Assembly (NCBI GenBank): GCA_019114005.1
Contig: DXGH01000001.1
Span: 1-58,467, forward strand
DNA: 58,467 nt
Direction of reading: 5' to 3'
DNA from: Candidatus Acetatifactor stercoripullorum
Lineage (GTDB): Bacteria; Bacillota; Clostridia; Lachnospirales; Lachnospiraceae
This document shows, piece after piece, positions 44,633-53,823 of this stretch (the stretch's first letter is position 1; the number at the start of each line of letters is the position of its first letter). The notes under the pieces were generated by a model, which was not told the origin of the DNA, made no database searches, and was given only the letters and a program-made list of their open reading frames with translations. A program made the translations under genes and the position numbers.

Positions 44633-46222
44633 ATGATGAAGGTATTGCTGGTAGATGACGAACCGTTTATTGTGCAAGGCTTGTCCGTGCTGATTGACTG
44701 GCAGAAGGAGGGGTATGAAATTGCTGCTACGGCATCCAATGGGAAGGAGGCATTAAACTATCTGAGAGGCCATAAGGTGGATGTGATTATCGCGGACATT
44801 AAAATGCCGGTTATGACGGGGCTTGAGCTTTTGGAGACAATACGCAGAGAACATGTATCTGAAGCTTATTTTGTGATTCTGAGCGGGTATAATGATTTTG
44901 TTTTCGCGCAGCAGGCGATCCGGCATAAATGTATGGAGTACATCCTAAAGCCTGTGGAAAAAGAGGAGCTGATCGCAGTTTTGCGGAAGGCTGCCAAAAT
45001 ATCGGAGAATTCCAAAATTGACAGGCAAAATCAAAAGGTTATGGAGCGTGCGTATCTCGCGCGAAATGTGCTTGCGCTGCTGTTTGGAAAATACGACGGG
45101 TTGAATTTGGAATATGTCAGGAACCATATGCGTCTCTCTGAGGGAGTCCGGTACATAGATATTGAATTCTGCGATCTGAAAGAGGCACAGGAGCAGGAGG
45201 ACGGTCAGCTCAGATATCTGCAGAGGCGATTGTATCAGGCCTGCATAGATTATTTAAAGGAGGATGAGGTACACTGCATTTTTGATGTATCGCAGGATGA
45301 AAAGAACTTTGACGTGGGATTTTTATACTGTGATTATATGGCGGCAAGGGAGGACTGCAGTGAAAGAGAATATCTGCAGGACTTTCGAAAGAACCTTGAG
45401 ACAGTGCTGAAGCATCCGGTTCGGATGCTTGCAGGAAAAAAGGTGCATGATATCTCAGCGGTGGCAAAATCCTACAGCGCGGCTTGTGTGCTCAATTCAC
45501 TGGAAGCATTTCGGGTAAAAAAGGATATTTATTTTTATGAAGAAGAGGTACAGATCAATCAGGGAGGAATCGTGCTGTGCAAGAACAGTGTTGACGCCTT
45601 GATTGCTGCCATAGAGCAGAATGATAAAGGAAAGATTTGGGGGAGTGTGGAGCGACTTTATGCGGAAATGAAACAAATGGGAGTGGTAGGGGACACGGTC
45701 AATTTAAATATCAACTATTTATTGTTTCAGCTTATCCATCTGGCAGCACAGCAGGATGACGGCGTAAACCAGGAGGAAATTCTGCATTATATCAGTGAAA
45801 GCTCCTTTGAGGAAGGCACTGTGCGGGGAAGCAGTGTACATTTGGCAAGGTTTGCCTGTGAGTATGCAGAGTATCTCGCTCAGCTTAGGAAAAATGTCTC
45901 AAGAGGCGTTTTGGGAGATGTGGAAAAAGAGATACGCTGTAATTATGCGCAAAACCTTACGCTGCGGGAGCTGTCACAGAAGTATTATGTAAACAGCGCG
46001 TATTTAGGACAGCTTTTTCGAAGAAAATATGGGCAGTCCTTTAAAGATTACCTGAACAATTATCGGATAGAACAGGCTGCGGCAAGACTGCTTCGAACGG
46101 ATGACAAGATTTATCAGATTGCGCAGGACGTGGGATACAAGGATCTGGACTATTTTATCAATCGATTTATTGCGGCAAAGGGCTGCACACCGGCAAAATT
46201 TCGTAAACAGGCGGGGAAATAG
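44633..46222 (+). CDS. YesN-like response regulator with AraC DNA-binding domain
   Basis: A 529-residue regulator. The receiver domain starts MMKVLLVDDEPFIVQGL, with phospho-acceptor Asp55 in IIADIKMP and the lysine in YILKPVEKEE. After about 300 residues of linker, the C-terminal AraC domain has two HTH motifs (LTLRELSQKYYVNSAYLGQLF and KIYQIAQDVGYKDLDYFINRF; each is cited as a position, residues about 441-461 and 493-513). It should activate the xylan-locus promoters when phosphorylated by the kinase upstream. GGGGAGG precedes the start. A strong terminator follows, so the transporter block has its own transcription. Confidence 0.94.
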   Translation: MMKVLLVDDEPFIVQGLSVLIDWQKEGYEIAATASNGKEALNYLRGHKVDVIIADIKMPVMTGLELLETIRREHVSEAYFVILSGYNDFVFAQQAIRHKCMEYILKPVEKEELIAVLRKAAKISENSKIDRQNQKVMERAYLARNVLALLFGKYDGLNLEYVRNHMRLSEGVRYIDIEFCDLKEAQEQEDGQLRYLQRRLYQACIDYLKEDEVHCIFDVSQDEKNFDVGFLYCDYMAAREDCSEREYLQDFRKNLETVLKHPVRMLAGKKVHDISAVAKSYSAACVLNSLEAFRVKKDIYFYEEEVQINQGGIVLCKNSVDALIAAIEQNDKGKIWGSVERLYAEMKQMGVVGDTVNLNINYLLFQLIHLAAQQDDGVNQEEILHYISESSFEEGTVRGSSVHLARFACEYAEYLAQLRKNVSRGVLGDVEKEIRCNYAQNLTLRELSQKYYVNSAYLGQLFRRKYGQSFKDYLNNYRIEQAAARLLRTDDKIYQIAQDVGYKDLDYFINRFIAAKGCTPAKFRKQAGK

Positions 46223-46243
46223 AAATTCCTGTCAAAAAACACA

Positions 46244-46288
46244 CAGGGCAGATTATTGTTTTAAAACTATAATTTGCCCTGCTTTTTT
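46244..46288 (+). terminator. Terminator after the YesN-like gene
   Basis: CAGGGCA (46244-46250) pairs with TGCCCTG (46275-46281). Inside, ATTAT pairs with ATAAT and GTTTT with AAAAC, giving a long, nearly perfect stem. CTTTTTT follows. Confidence 0.88.
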
Positions 46289-46398
46289 ATATTCTTTCTC
46301 AGGTTGCTAATATGAACCGGAAAGGTAAAATAAAATTATCAGAAAAACGCATCCAGGCTTGCTTGGATGTATGCTTATTAAGAAAGGGAAGGTGTACA

Positions 46399-48111
46399 GT
46401 GAAAGCAAAAAAGACAGTATCCTTATTACTCACTGCAGCGGTGGCGGTCGGCGTCCTGGCTGGCTGCCAAGATACGGCTCAGACAGACGCAAACGGCGGA
46501 CAGACAGCCTCAGGGGGCACGGAGGCGGCAGGAAACGGAGACGGAGAAATAAAAGAGTTTACCGCATTCTTTGCAGTCCCCGGCTCAGAGATCAATGATG
46601 ACAATGAAATTATGCTGATGCTTGGGGAGTTGACCGGAGCTACCTGCAAGGAGACATGGTTGACCGGACAGACTGCACAGGAGGCGGTGGGAACCCTGAT
46701 TGCCGGGGGAGAATATCCGGATTTCATTGACGGCGGCGACGGCATGGCCCAGCTGTATGAGGCGGGGGCGCTGATTCCACTGGATGACTATATTGATCAA
46801 TATCCCAATATCAAGGAGTTTTTGACAGAGGAAGAATGGGATAAGCTTCGCCAGGATGATGGACATATTTATTGGATTCAGCAGTTTGGAAATATTTATG
46901 GCGAGGAAAGGGCTACAACGCACAACGATGAGGCCTTCTGGATACAGACCCGTGTGCTGGAGTGGGCGGGTTATCCGGAAATATATACCATGGATCAATT
47001 TTTTGATCTGATTGAATCCTACAATGAAGCGAATCCTACTATGGAAGGGGGAATGGAAAACATTCCGTATACCATTCTCTGTGATGACTGGCGTTATTTC
47101 TGTCTGGAGAATGCGCCTCAGTTTTTGGATGGCTATCCCAACGATGGTTCCGTAATTGTAGATCCGGAGGAGCTAAAGATTATCGACTATAATACCACAC
47201 CGACTGCAAAAAGGTATTTCCAGAAGCTGAATGAAGAATATCACAAGGGCATTGTGGACCCGGAGTCCTTTACGCAGACCTATGATGAGTATATCGCAAA
47301 GCTCTCCACAGGCCGTGTGCTGGGAATGATTGATCAGTGGTGGAATTTTGCCTATACTGTAAACGATGCGTTGAAGCAGCAGGGGCTGGATGAGCAAGGC
47401 TGCAATTATGTTCCGCTTCCCATCACCATCGAGGAGGGCATGAAGAACCAGTGGCATAATTCCGGCGGTGTTTTAAATGTAGCGAGCGGTCTTGCCATTA
47501 CAACAAGCTGTGAGGATGTAGAAGGAGCTTTGGCGTTTGTGGACGCACTGCTTGGCCAGGAGGCCCATGATCTGCGCTTCTGGGGTGTGGAAGGAGTGGA
47601 CTATGAGGTGGATGAAAACGGCGAGTACTACCGGACTGAGGACATGAGGGTGCAGAGCTCCGACACAGCATACAAGGCATCCCATAGTTGTACCTACTCC
47701 TATTTCCCGCAGTATTCCGGAACAAGCCGTGATGGCATCAACGCTATGAAGCCGGAGTACCAGGCTAAGGAATTCTACAACAGCTTGAGTGAGGACGTGC
47801 AGGAATGCTTTGCGGCATATGGCGCGGAAACCTATGTGGATATGCTTGGAACCAGCGAAGCGCCAGGTCCCTGGTATCCTATGTATTCTTACTCTAACAA
47901 CATGACAACATCCACTGAAGGCGGGCTTGCATGGGCCAAGATGGGTGAAGTGAAACATGAATATCTTCCGAAGGTTGTAATGTCCGATGATTTTGAAGCG
48001 GCGTGGGAGGAGTACATGAAAGTTTATGACTCCTGCGATCCCCAGGCATTCTTAGACGAAATGCAGGCGGAGCTGGACCGCAGGGTAGAAGAGGCGGCAA
48101 AATATAACTAA
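46399..48111 (+). CDS. Oligosaccharide ABC transporter solute-binding lipoprotein 1
   Basis: A 570-residue family 1 solute-binding protein of the LplA type. The signal peptide ends with VLAGC (Cys23), making it a membrane-anchored lipoprotein. A Thr/Gly/Gln-rich linker follows and the domain begins EIKEFTAFFAVPGSEI. Aromatic-rich segments such as RWYFCLEN-type DDWRYFCLEN and MIDQWWNFAY probably line the sugar site. GTG 46399 is preferred because AAGGGAAGG lies just upstream; the in-frame ATG 46312 would give a non-signal N-terminus. It is followed by a terminator hairpin and two permease genes. No ATPase is encoded here, so a shared MsmX-like ATPase elsewhere is expected. Confidence 0.92.
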   Translation: MKAKKTVSLLLTAAVAVGVLAGCQDTAQTDANGGQTASGGTEAAGNGDGEIKEFTAFFAVPGSEINDDNEIMLMLGELTGATCKETWLTGQTAQEAVGTLIAGGEYPDFIDGGDGMAQLYEAGALIPLDDYIDQYPNIKEFLTEEEWDKLRQDDGHIYWIQQFGNIYGEERATTHNDEAFWIQTRVLEWAGYPEIYTMDQFFDLIESYNEANPTMEGGMENIPYTILCDDWRYFCLENAPQFLDGYPNDGSVIVDPEELKIIDYNTTPTAKRYFQKLNEEYHKGIVDPESFTQTYDEYIAKLSTGRVLGMIDQWWNFAYTVNDALKQQGLDEQGCNYVPLPITIEEGMKNQWHNSGGVLNVASGLAITTSCEDVEGALAFVDALLGQEAHDLRFWGVEGVDYEVDENGEYYRTEDMRVQSSDTAYKASHSCTYSYFPQYSGTSRDGINAMKPEYQAKEFYNSLSEDVQECFAAYGAETYVDMLGTSEAPGPWYPMYSYSNNMTTSTEGGLAWAKMGEVKHEYLPKVVMSDDFEAAWEEYMKVYDSCDPQAFLDEMQAELDRRVEEAAKYN

Positions 48112-48131
48112 ATAAGGCTGTAAAAAGATTT

Positions 48132-48172
48132 AAAAACAGGCAGATGTCAATGGGAGTCGTCTGCCTGTTTTT
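48132..48172 (+). terminator. Intra-operon terminator between binding protein and permease genes
   Basis: AAAAACAGGCAGA (48132-48144) pairs perfectly over 13 bp with TCTGCCTGTTTTT (48160-48172). Partial termination here would give more binding protein than permease. Confidence 0.88.
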
Positions 48173-48224
48173 CCGAATTGCAAGCTCTGAAAAAGAGCGG
48201 AGAATGGAGGTAGGCAAGGCTTCT

Positions 48225-49172
48225 ATGGCAAGAAAGAAAAAAGAAAAAATACATGAGCCCAAAGTAAAAATCACATGGAAGGAAATAAAGCGGCAGAAGG
48301 TTTTACTGATCTGGGCGGCTGTAATCGTTGCATATGGCATTGTTTTTTATTATCTGCCCTTAGCAGGATGGGTGATGGCTTTCCAAAATTACAGACCGAA
48401 GGACGGGCTGATTCATTCTCAGTTTGTGGGGCTGGCAAAATTTCAGCAGCTGTTTTCTGATGCCACATTTCTAAGGGTGATCCGCAATACGCTGGCTATG
48501 GGAGTCATCAATCTGGCAGCGACCTTTATCATGGCCATTGTTTTTGCTATTTTGTTAAATGAGATCAAATCAAAGGGTGGAAAAAAGGTGGTGCAGACAA
48601 TTTCGTATCTTCCTCACTTTCTTTCCTGGATCATTGTAACAGGAATACTGCATGATGCTCTTTCCAGCAACGGAATCGTCAACGAGCTGCTGGTAAGGGC
48701 TGGTATTTTTGACCAGCCCCTGAATTTCTTTGCACATCCGAAATTTTTCTGGCCTATTGTGGCATTTGCTAATGTGTGGAAAGAAACCGGCTGGAACGCT
48801 ATCATATATCTTGCAGCGATCACTGCCATCGATCCTTCTCTTTATGAGGCTGCCGGAATCGACGGTGCTGGAAGGTTTGCCCGGATACGGTATGTAACGC
48901 TTCCTGGGATAAAGCCTACTATTATAATTCTTTTGCTGATGAATGTGGGAAATGTGCTGAACGCTGGCTTTGAAATCCAGTATTTGCTGGGGAATGGGCT
49001 GGTACAGAGCGTGTCCCAGACGATTGATATTTATGTTTTAAAGTGGGGCATCAGCCAAAATGATTTTTCAATCGGAACGGCGGCGGGAATTTTTAAGAGT
49101 CTTGTGAGCATTATCCTGATTGTGATAGCAAATATGATTGCAAAGAGAAGCGGTGAAGAGCAGTTATTCTGA
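48225..49172 (+). CDS. Sugar ABC transporter permease (LplB type)
   Basis: A 315-residue permease with six membrane helices. The N-terminus is a basic cytoplasmic tail, then IVFYYLPLAGWVMAFQNY, typical of LplB/YtePQ permeases for polysaccharide fragments. The EAA loop reads LYEAAGIDGAGRFARIRYVTLPG. ATG 48225 has AAGG close upstream; ATG 48204 is possible. It pairs with the downstream LplC-type permease and the two binding proteins. It lacks its own ATPase gene, as is usual for this class. Confidence 0.92.
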   Translation: MARKKKEKIHEPKVKITWKEIKRQKVLLIWAAVIVAYGIVFYYLPLAGWVMAFQNYRPKDGLIHSQFVGLAKFQQLFSDATFLRVIRNTLAMGVINLAATFIMAIVFAILLNEIKSKGGKKVVQTISYLPHFLSWIIVTGILHDALSSNGIVNELLVRAGIFDQPLNFFAHPKFFWPIVAFANVWKETGWNAIIYLAAITAIDPSLYEAAGIDGAGRFARIRYVTLPGIKPTIIILLLMNVGNVLNAGFEIQYLLGNGLVQSVSQTIDIYVLKWGISQNDFSIGTAAGIFKSLVSIILIVIANMIAKRSGEEQLF

Positions 49173-49192
49173 GAGCAAAGGTGGAGACAAAT

Positions 49193-50095
49193 ATGGGAAA
49201 AATAAAGAAGAAAAGGCATAAAACCTCAGTTTGGGATAAGCTGTTTACAATATGCAACACCCTGTTTATGATTGCTTTTGTGATTATTACACTTTATCCG
49301 GTTATCAATACGCTGGCCATCGCATTTAATGATGGAACAGACGCGCTTCGAGGCGGAATCTATCTGTTTCCCCGGAAGCTGTCTATAAAAAACTTTACGA
49401 CGGTTCTGCAAAAGGATAATCTGATCACGGGTGCGTATGTCACTGTGGCAAGGACGCTGATCGGAACAATGCTTTCACTTGGAGCAAACGCACTGCTTGC
49501 CTATATCGTCAGCAGAAAGAGATTCTTGTTTAAAAGACAGCTCTCTTTGTTCTGGGTGGTGACTATGTATGTCAATGGCGGGATGATTCCGGTTTTCCTT
49601 TTGTATAAGAATCTTGGACTGACAAACAGTTTTTGGGTATATGTGGTTCCGGGTATGATAAGCGCGTTTAATATGCTCGTCATCCGTACATATATGAATG
49701 GTATACCAGACAGCCTGGAGGAATCCGCGCAGCTTGACGGGGGTGGGTACATGACAATCTTTGTCAAGATTATTTCACCACTCTGCAAGCCGGTTTATGC
49801 CACTGTCGCATTGTTTGTGGCAGTAGGGCAGTGGAACTCGTGGTTTGATGCGATGCTGTACAATCGCATGAGCAGTCAGTATACTACGCTGCAATATGAG
49901 CTTATGAAGCTCTTGTCTTCGGTGACAAACCAGGGCAACAGTGTGGAGGCTATGAAAAACGCGGCAGGAGCGGTAACACCCACCTCCGTACGGGCAGCGG
50001 CTACGATTTTGACCATGCTGCCAATCATTTGCCTGTATCCATTTTTACAGCGGTATTTTGTCACAGGACTGACAATCGGAGGAGTGAAGGAATAG
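49193..50095 (+). CDS. Sugar ABC transporter permease (LplC type)
   Basis: A 300-residue carbohydrate permease with six membrane helices. YPVINTLAIAFNDGTDALRGG near the N-terminus, the EAA-type loop LEESAQLDGGGYMTIFVKIISPL and the C-terminal QRYFVTGLTIGGVKE tail are typical of YtcP/LplC. ATG 49193 is favoured because GGAG lies six bases upstream; GTG 49181 is the alternative. It starts 20 bases after its partner. GH8 follows 40 bases later in the same direction. Confidence 0.92.
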   Translation: MGKIKKKRHKTSVWDKLFTICNTLFMIAFVIITLYPVINTLAIAFNDGTDALRGGIYLFPRKLSIKNFTTVLQKDNLITGAYVTVARTLIGTMLSLGANALLAYIVSRKRFLFKRQLSLFWVVTMYVNGGMIPVFLLYKNLGLTNSFWVYVVPGMISAFNMLVIRTYMNGIPDSLEESAQLDGGGYMTIFVKIISPLCKPVYATVALFVAVGQWNSWFDAMLYNRMSSQYTTLQYELMKLLSSVTNQGNSVEAMKNAAGAVTPTSVRAAATILTMLPIICLYPFLQRYFVTGLTIGGVKE

Positions 50096-50135
50096 AAGCT
50101 GGTGTGATAAAGAAGGCAGATAGAAAGGGAAGGCT

Positions 50136-51287
50136 ATGAAACAAGGCGCTTTTTACACAGGCAAATACAGAAATGCGTTTGCGGAAGCGGGATATGACGA
50201 GGAAGTCATTGAGAGCCGGAAGAATGAGATTTTCAGAACATTGTTTTACGGCAGTGACCAAGAACGGCTTTATCATCCGGTGGGTGAGGATATGGGCTAC
50301 ATAGAGGATACCGGAAACAATGATGTGCGAACAGAAGGCATGTCCTACGGTATGATGATGTGCGTACAGATGAATAAGAAGGAAGAATTTGACCGTCTCT
50401 GGAAATGGGCCAGAACCTATATGTATTTGGAGGAGGGAGAAAACGCGGGCTATTTTGCGTGGTCCTGTGGTAAGGATGGAACAAAAAACTCCCTTGGGGC
50501 AGCGCCGGACGGAGAGGAATATTTTGCGATGGCTCTTTTGTTTGCAGCCCATCGCTTTGGCAATGGAAAAGGTATCTTTAACTATGAAGGAGAGGCGCGT
50601 GAGCTGCTGCACACCTGTATCCACAAGGGGGAGGGCGGCTCTGAAGGGCGCAGTATGTGGGATCCGAATAACAAGCTGATCCGCTTTATCACGGATGTGG
50701 ATTTTACGGATCCGTCCTACCATCTGCCGCACTTTTACGAGCTGTTTGGTCGATGGGCGAAAGAGGAGGACAGACCGTTTTTTCTGCAGGCTGCCCAGGC
50801 AAGCCGTGCTTACCTGAAAAAGGCATGTCATCCGGTTACGGGGCTTTGTGCGGAGTACGCTGAATTTGACGGAAGCCCGTATATGCCTGTTTTGGAGATA
50901 TGGGGAGGAAGACATGACTGGTATTATAGTGATGCATATCGAACCATTGCCAATATAGCTTTGGATTATGAATGGTTCGCAGCGGATGAATGGGAGCCCG
51001 TGGAGGCAAAGCGGCTGCTGAGATTTTTCTGTGAGACCATAAAGAACCAAGACAGGGATGGTATTTTTGCAGTGGACGGCACGCTGCTGGAGGGGAAAGC
51101 GCTGCATCCGGTGGCAGTTACAGCCACCAATGCGCAGGCCGGTCTGATTGTTCGGGATGAAAACGCGTATGCGTGTATCCGCAGATTCTGGGAAACTCCG
51201 CTTCGGACGGGAATCCGAAGATATTATGATAATTGTCTTTACTTTTTTGCGTTTCTTGCGCTGAGCGGAAGCTATAGAATTTATTGA
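50136..51287 (+). CDS. GH8 reducing-end xylose-releasing exo-oligoxylanase (Rex type)
   Basis: A 383-residue family GH8 enzyme. DVRTEGMSYGMM contains the general acid Glu67, AAPDGEEYFAMAL contains Asp124, and further family blocks are WDPNNKLIRF and WYYSDAYRT. The length and absence of a signal peptide match intracellular Rex enzymes, which remove xylose from the reducing end of xylo-oligosaccharides, rather than secreted cellulase or chitosanase members of the family. AAAGGGAAGG lies before the ATG. It would act after acetyl and glucuronyl groups have been removed by the upstream enzymes. Specificity is inferred from context and similarity. Confidence 0.9.
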   Translation: MKQGAFYTGKYRNAFAEAGYDEEVIESRKNEIFRTLFYGSDQERLYHPVGEDMGYIEDTGNNDVRTEGMSYGMMMCVQMNKKEEFDRLWKWARTYMYLEEGENAGYFAWSCGKDGTKNSLGAAPDGEEYFAMALLFAAHRFGNGKGIFNYEGEARELLHTCIHKGEGGSEGRSMWDPNNKLIRFITDVDFTDPSYHLPHFYELFGRWAKEEDRPFFLQAAQASRAYLKKACHPVTGLCAEYAEFDGSPYMPVLEIWGGRHDWYYSDAYRTIANIALDYEWFAADEWEPVEAKRLLRFFCETIKNQDRDGIFAVDGTLLEGKALHPVAVTATNAQAGLIVRDENAYACIRRFWETPLRTGIRRYYDNCLYFFAFLALSGSYRIY

Positions 51288-51410
51288 ATTCCTATAGAGA
51301 CACAGAAACAGGAACATACGACAGAGAAAGAAAGCTACCGGCATTTTTATGGAAGTGTTTAAGGCGGTATATTTATATATTTTGCTTTGAAGAAATATGC
51401 GGACTGGCAG

Positions 51411-51439
51411 TTGAACAAACCATCCCCACCCTTTATAAT
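51411..51439 (+). promoter_or_regulatory. Promoter of the second solute-binding protein
   Basis: TTGAAC (51411-51416), a 17-base spacer, then consensus TATAAT (51434-51439). It suggests separate control from the permease/GH8 transcript. Confidence 0.72.
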
Positions 51440-51476
51440 AATGAAGGAGCAAAGGAAATGTTAAAGGGTGTAAAGG

Positions 51477-53117
51477 ATGAAAAAACGAAGCGTATGGAAA
51501 GGCATACTGTCGGCGGCCCTGCTGGCGTGTGCAGGCATTTATATCTGGACACAGGGAGCTTCCGGAGAGCAGATCAAGGAATTTACAGCATTTTTTGATG
51601 TCCCGGGGAATACTTTGGATACAAAGAACAAGATTAGGGATAGAATTGCTGAGCTGACCGGATATAGGTGCCAGGAAATCTGGCTGGTGGGACAGACGGC
51701 GGATGAGGCCATAGCTTCCTATATTGCAAATGGTGAATATCCTGATTTTATTTCCGGGGACGTGACGCTTTATGAGGCAGGTGCGTTGATTCCCATAGAT
51801 GAATACTGGGAGGCGTACCCCAATATCCGCACTTATATGTCGGATGAAGCGTGGAACAGGCTCAGGCAGGAGGACGGGCATATTTATTGGATTCCGCAAT
51901 TTGGCATAGTCAGAGACCAGGCGCCGGAGGTTTTGCACGAGGGGGAAGCGTTCTGGATACAGACAAGAGTGCTGAAATGGGCTGGATATCCAAAGATCAG
52001 CACAGTGGAACAGTATTTTGCCTTGCTTGAGGATTATATGACGGCAAATCCTTGTATGGAAAGCGGTGAAGGAAATATTGCATTCACCATCCTGTGCGAC
52101 GACTGGCGTTACTTTTGCCTGGAAAATCCTCCCCAGTTTCTGGATGGCTATCCAAATGACGGAAGCTGTATAGTAGACACGGAAACCATGACCGTTAAGG
52201 ATTACAATATAACAGCAACGGCAAAACAATATTTTGAGATATTGAACAGGGAATATCACAATGGTCTGGTGGATCCGGAATCCTTTACCCAAAGTTACGA
52301 TGAGTATCTTGAGAAGCTTGCCTCCGGGAGAGTACTGGGGATGGTGGATCAATGGTGGCAGTTTTCTTATGATGTGGGCGATTTTCTGGAACGACTCAGC
52401 GGCCAGGGCTGTAACTATGTTCCGCTTCCGGTTACCATAAGGGAAGGGATTGAAAACCAATGGCATGTGAAACGGGGGGATGATTTCAGTGTGGCAGAGG
52501 GAATTGCGATTACAAGGGACTGTAGTGATGTGGAAGGCGCAATGCAGTTTATGAATGATTTGCTGAGCGAAGAGGTTATGAAGCTTCGGTTTTGGGGAAT
52601 AGAGGGGGAGGACTATAATGTGGATGAAAACGGCGTGTTTTATCGAACAGAGGAACAGCGGGCGAAGGCAAGGGATGGGGAATACCAGGCATCCCAGTTT
52701 TGTTACTATTCTTATTTTCCAAGGCTTGAAGGAATGAGTGGAGATGGGCTCAACACATTTCAGCCGGAATACCAGAAGGGAGAGTTTTTCGCCGGACTAC
52801 CGGAGGATGTGAGGGAATGTCTGGAAGCCTATGGATGCAAAAGCTATGTAGATATGCTGGGAAGCAATGATAAGCCAGGGCCATGGTATCCTATGTATTC
52901 GCATTCTGATATGCTTACAAGACAAACAGAGGCAGGAAGGGCGTGGAAGGAAATGAATGCGGTAAAACACAGATATCTGCCGCAGGTTATCATGACAGAG
53001 GATTTTGAGAAAATGTGGGAGCAGTATATGACAGAATACAGAGCATGTCTGCCGGAATTGTTCTTTGAGGAAATGCAAAGGGAGCTGGAACGGCGTATAA
53101 AAACAGCAGAGGATTAG
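51477..53117 (+). CDS. Oligosaccharide solute-binding protein 2, paralogue of protein 1
   Basis: A 546-residue protein that can be aligned along its full length with the solute-binding protein at 46399. Shared segments include EFTAFFDVPG, DDWRYFCLEN, QFLDGYPNDGS, GCNYVPLP and PGPWYPMYS. The signal region LLACAGIYIWTQG has a weak lipobox (LLAC, Cys18), and the Ser/Thr/Gly linker of protein 1 is absent. It probably binds a related oligosaccharide and shares the same permeases. It has its own promoter. Residues 1-17 include KKRSVWKGILSAAL, a usual signal start. Whether it is lipidated is uncertain. Confidence 0.9.
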   Translation: MKKRSVWKGILSAALLACAGIYIWTQGASGEQIKEFTAFFDVPGNTLDTKNKIRDRIAELTGYRCQEIWLVGQTADEAIASYIANGEYPDFISGDVTLYEAGALIPIDEYWEAYPNIRTYMSDEAWNRLRQEDGHIYWIPQFGIVRDQAPEVLHEGEAFWIQTRVLKWAGYPKISTVEQYFALLEDYMTANPCMESGEGNIAFTILCDDWRYFCLENPPQFLDGYPNDGSCIVDTETMTVKDYNITATAKQYFEILNREYHNGLVDPESFTQSYDEYLEKLASGRVLGMVDQWWQFSYDVGDFLERLSGQGCNYVPLPVTIREGIENQWHVKRGDDFSVAEGIAITRDCSDVEGAMQFMNDLLSEEVMKLRFWGIEGEDYNVDENGVFYRTEEQRAKARDGEYQASQFCYYSYFPRLEGMSGDGLNTFQPEYQKGEFFAGLPEDVRECLEAYGCKSYVDMLGSNDKPGPWYPMYSHSDMLTRQTEAGRAWKEMNAVKHRYLPQVIMTEDFEKMWEQYMTEYRACLPELFFEEMQRELERRIKTAED

Positions 53118-53153
53118 AAAAAATTTTAATCTGAAATTTTTCTGATTGAGATA

Positions 53154-53183
53154 TTGACAAATGGCCTGCAGATAGACTATAGT
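53154..53183 (+). promoter_or_regulatory. Promoter of the T-box/valS unit
   Basis: TTGACA (53154-53159), an 18-base spacer, then TATAGT (53178-53183), directly before the T-box leader. Confidence 0.78.
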
Positions 53184-53189
53184 CATACA

Positions 53190-53505
53190 TATATAAAAAG
53201 GCGATGACGAAGAGGAGTATATCCTACCCCTTAAAAGAGAGAGCGGCTGCCGGGTGTGCGGCATACGGCGCTGAAAGGCCGCTTGAAGGAAGGAGGATGG
53301 AAGGTAGCTTCTGAGCCGGAGGGCTGAAAATCTAAAACAGGCAGTAGGCTCTCACGCTTTATCCCCGTTAACGGATAGGACTTTGCAGGAAGTCTTAAGA
53401 GACAGTGCGCCGGATGAAAGGAAAAGCTTTTCTGAAGGCACTGTGAACAAAGGTGGTACCGCGTCAACGACGCCCTTTGCCGGTTCTCCGGCAAGGGGCT
53501 TTTTT
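53190..53505 (+). ncRNA. T-box riboswitch (valine) upstream of valS
   Basis: The leader shows the order expected of a T-box: a K-turn/GA-like GATGACGAAGAGG at the 5' side, an AGAGAG distal-loop region, and GCTGAAAGGCCGC near the stem I tip. The T-box sequence AAAGGTGGTACCGCG (53449-53463) follows, with TGGT to pair with the tRNA acceptor end. A terminator closes it: GCCCTTTGCCGG (53472-53483) pairs with CCGGCAAGGGGC (53488-53499), followed by six T. A candidate specifier is GTA (53304-53306), a valine codon, in GAAGGTAGCTTC. Uncharged tRNA-Val would stabilise the antiterminator and allow readthrough toward valS. The specifier choice is an inference; the T-box core is unmistakable. Confidence 0.95.
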
Positions 53506-53823
53506 CGTGTGCGCCTGGCGGCGCACGTTTCTTAAGGGTGCAAGTCCCAAATCCGCCTGGTAGCGGGAAGGATATAGCCGAAGGCAAGGGTGTCCATCGT
53601 GAGGTGGAATCTGAAGGAAGCTGGATGGAGGGAAAGAAACGTGTGGCACCAAAGCCATGGCATGGCTTGGAGGTCTGTGCGGTATGCTCCGAAAAGAGTA
53701 ACCGTTATTGTGAGATAACGCTGAACGCACAGAAGTCAGCAGAGGCCATAGTAGCTGAGTTTATCAGTGAAGGGCCGAATCAATAGGAGTCTTTAGTACG
53801 ACTGGGAAAGGAGGAATGGGCAG

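Noticed and set aside
50061..52466. A roughly 800-codon open frame on the minus strand under GH8 and the second binding protein
   Set aside because: It is antisense to two well-conserved genes, has no family resemblance and crosses their boundary; explained by codon bias.
53118..53150. Terminator after the second binding protein
   Set aside because: AT-rich imperfect repeats around AGAAAAATTT lack a GC stem and clear T-run; not convincing.
53150..53505. Small protein genes in the valS leader
   Set aside because: The region is fully explained by a promoter and T-box RNA with a terminator.
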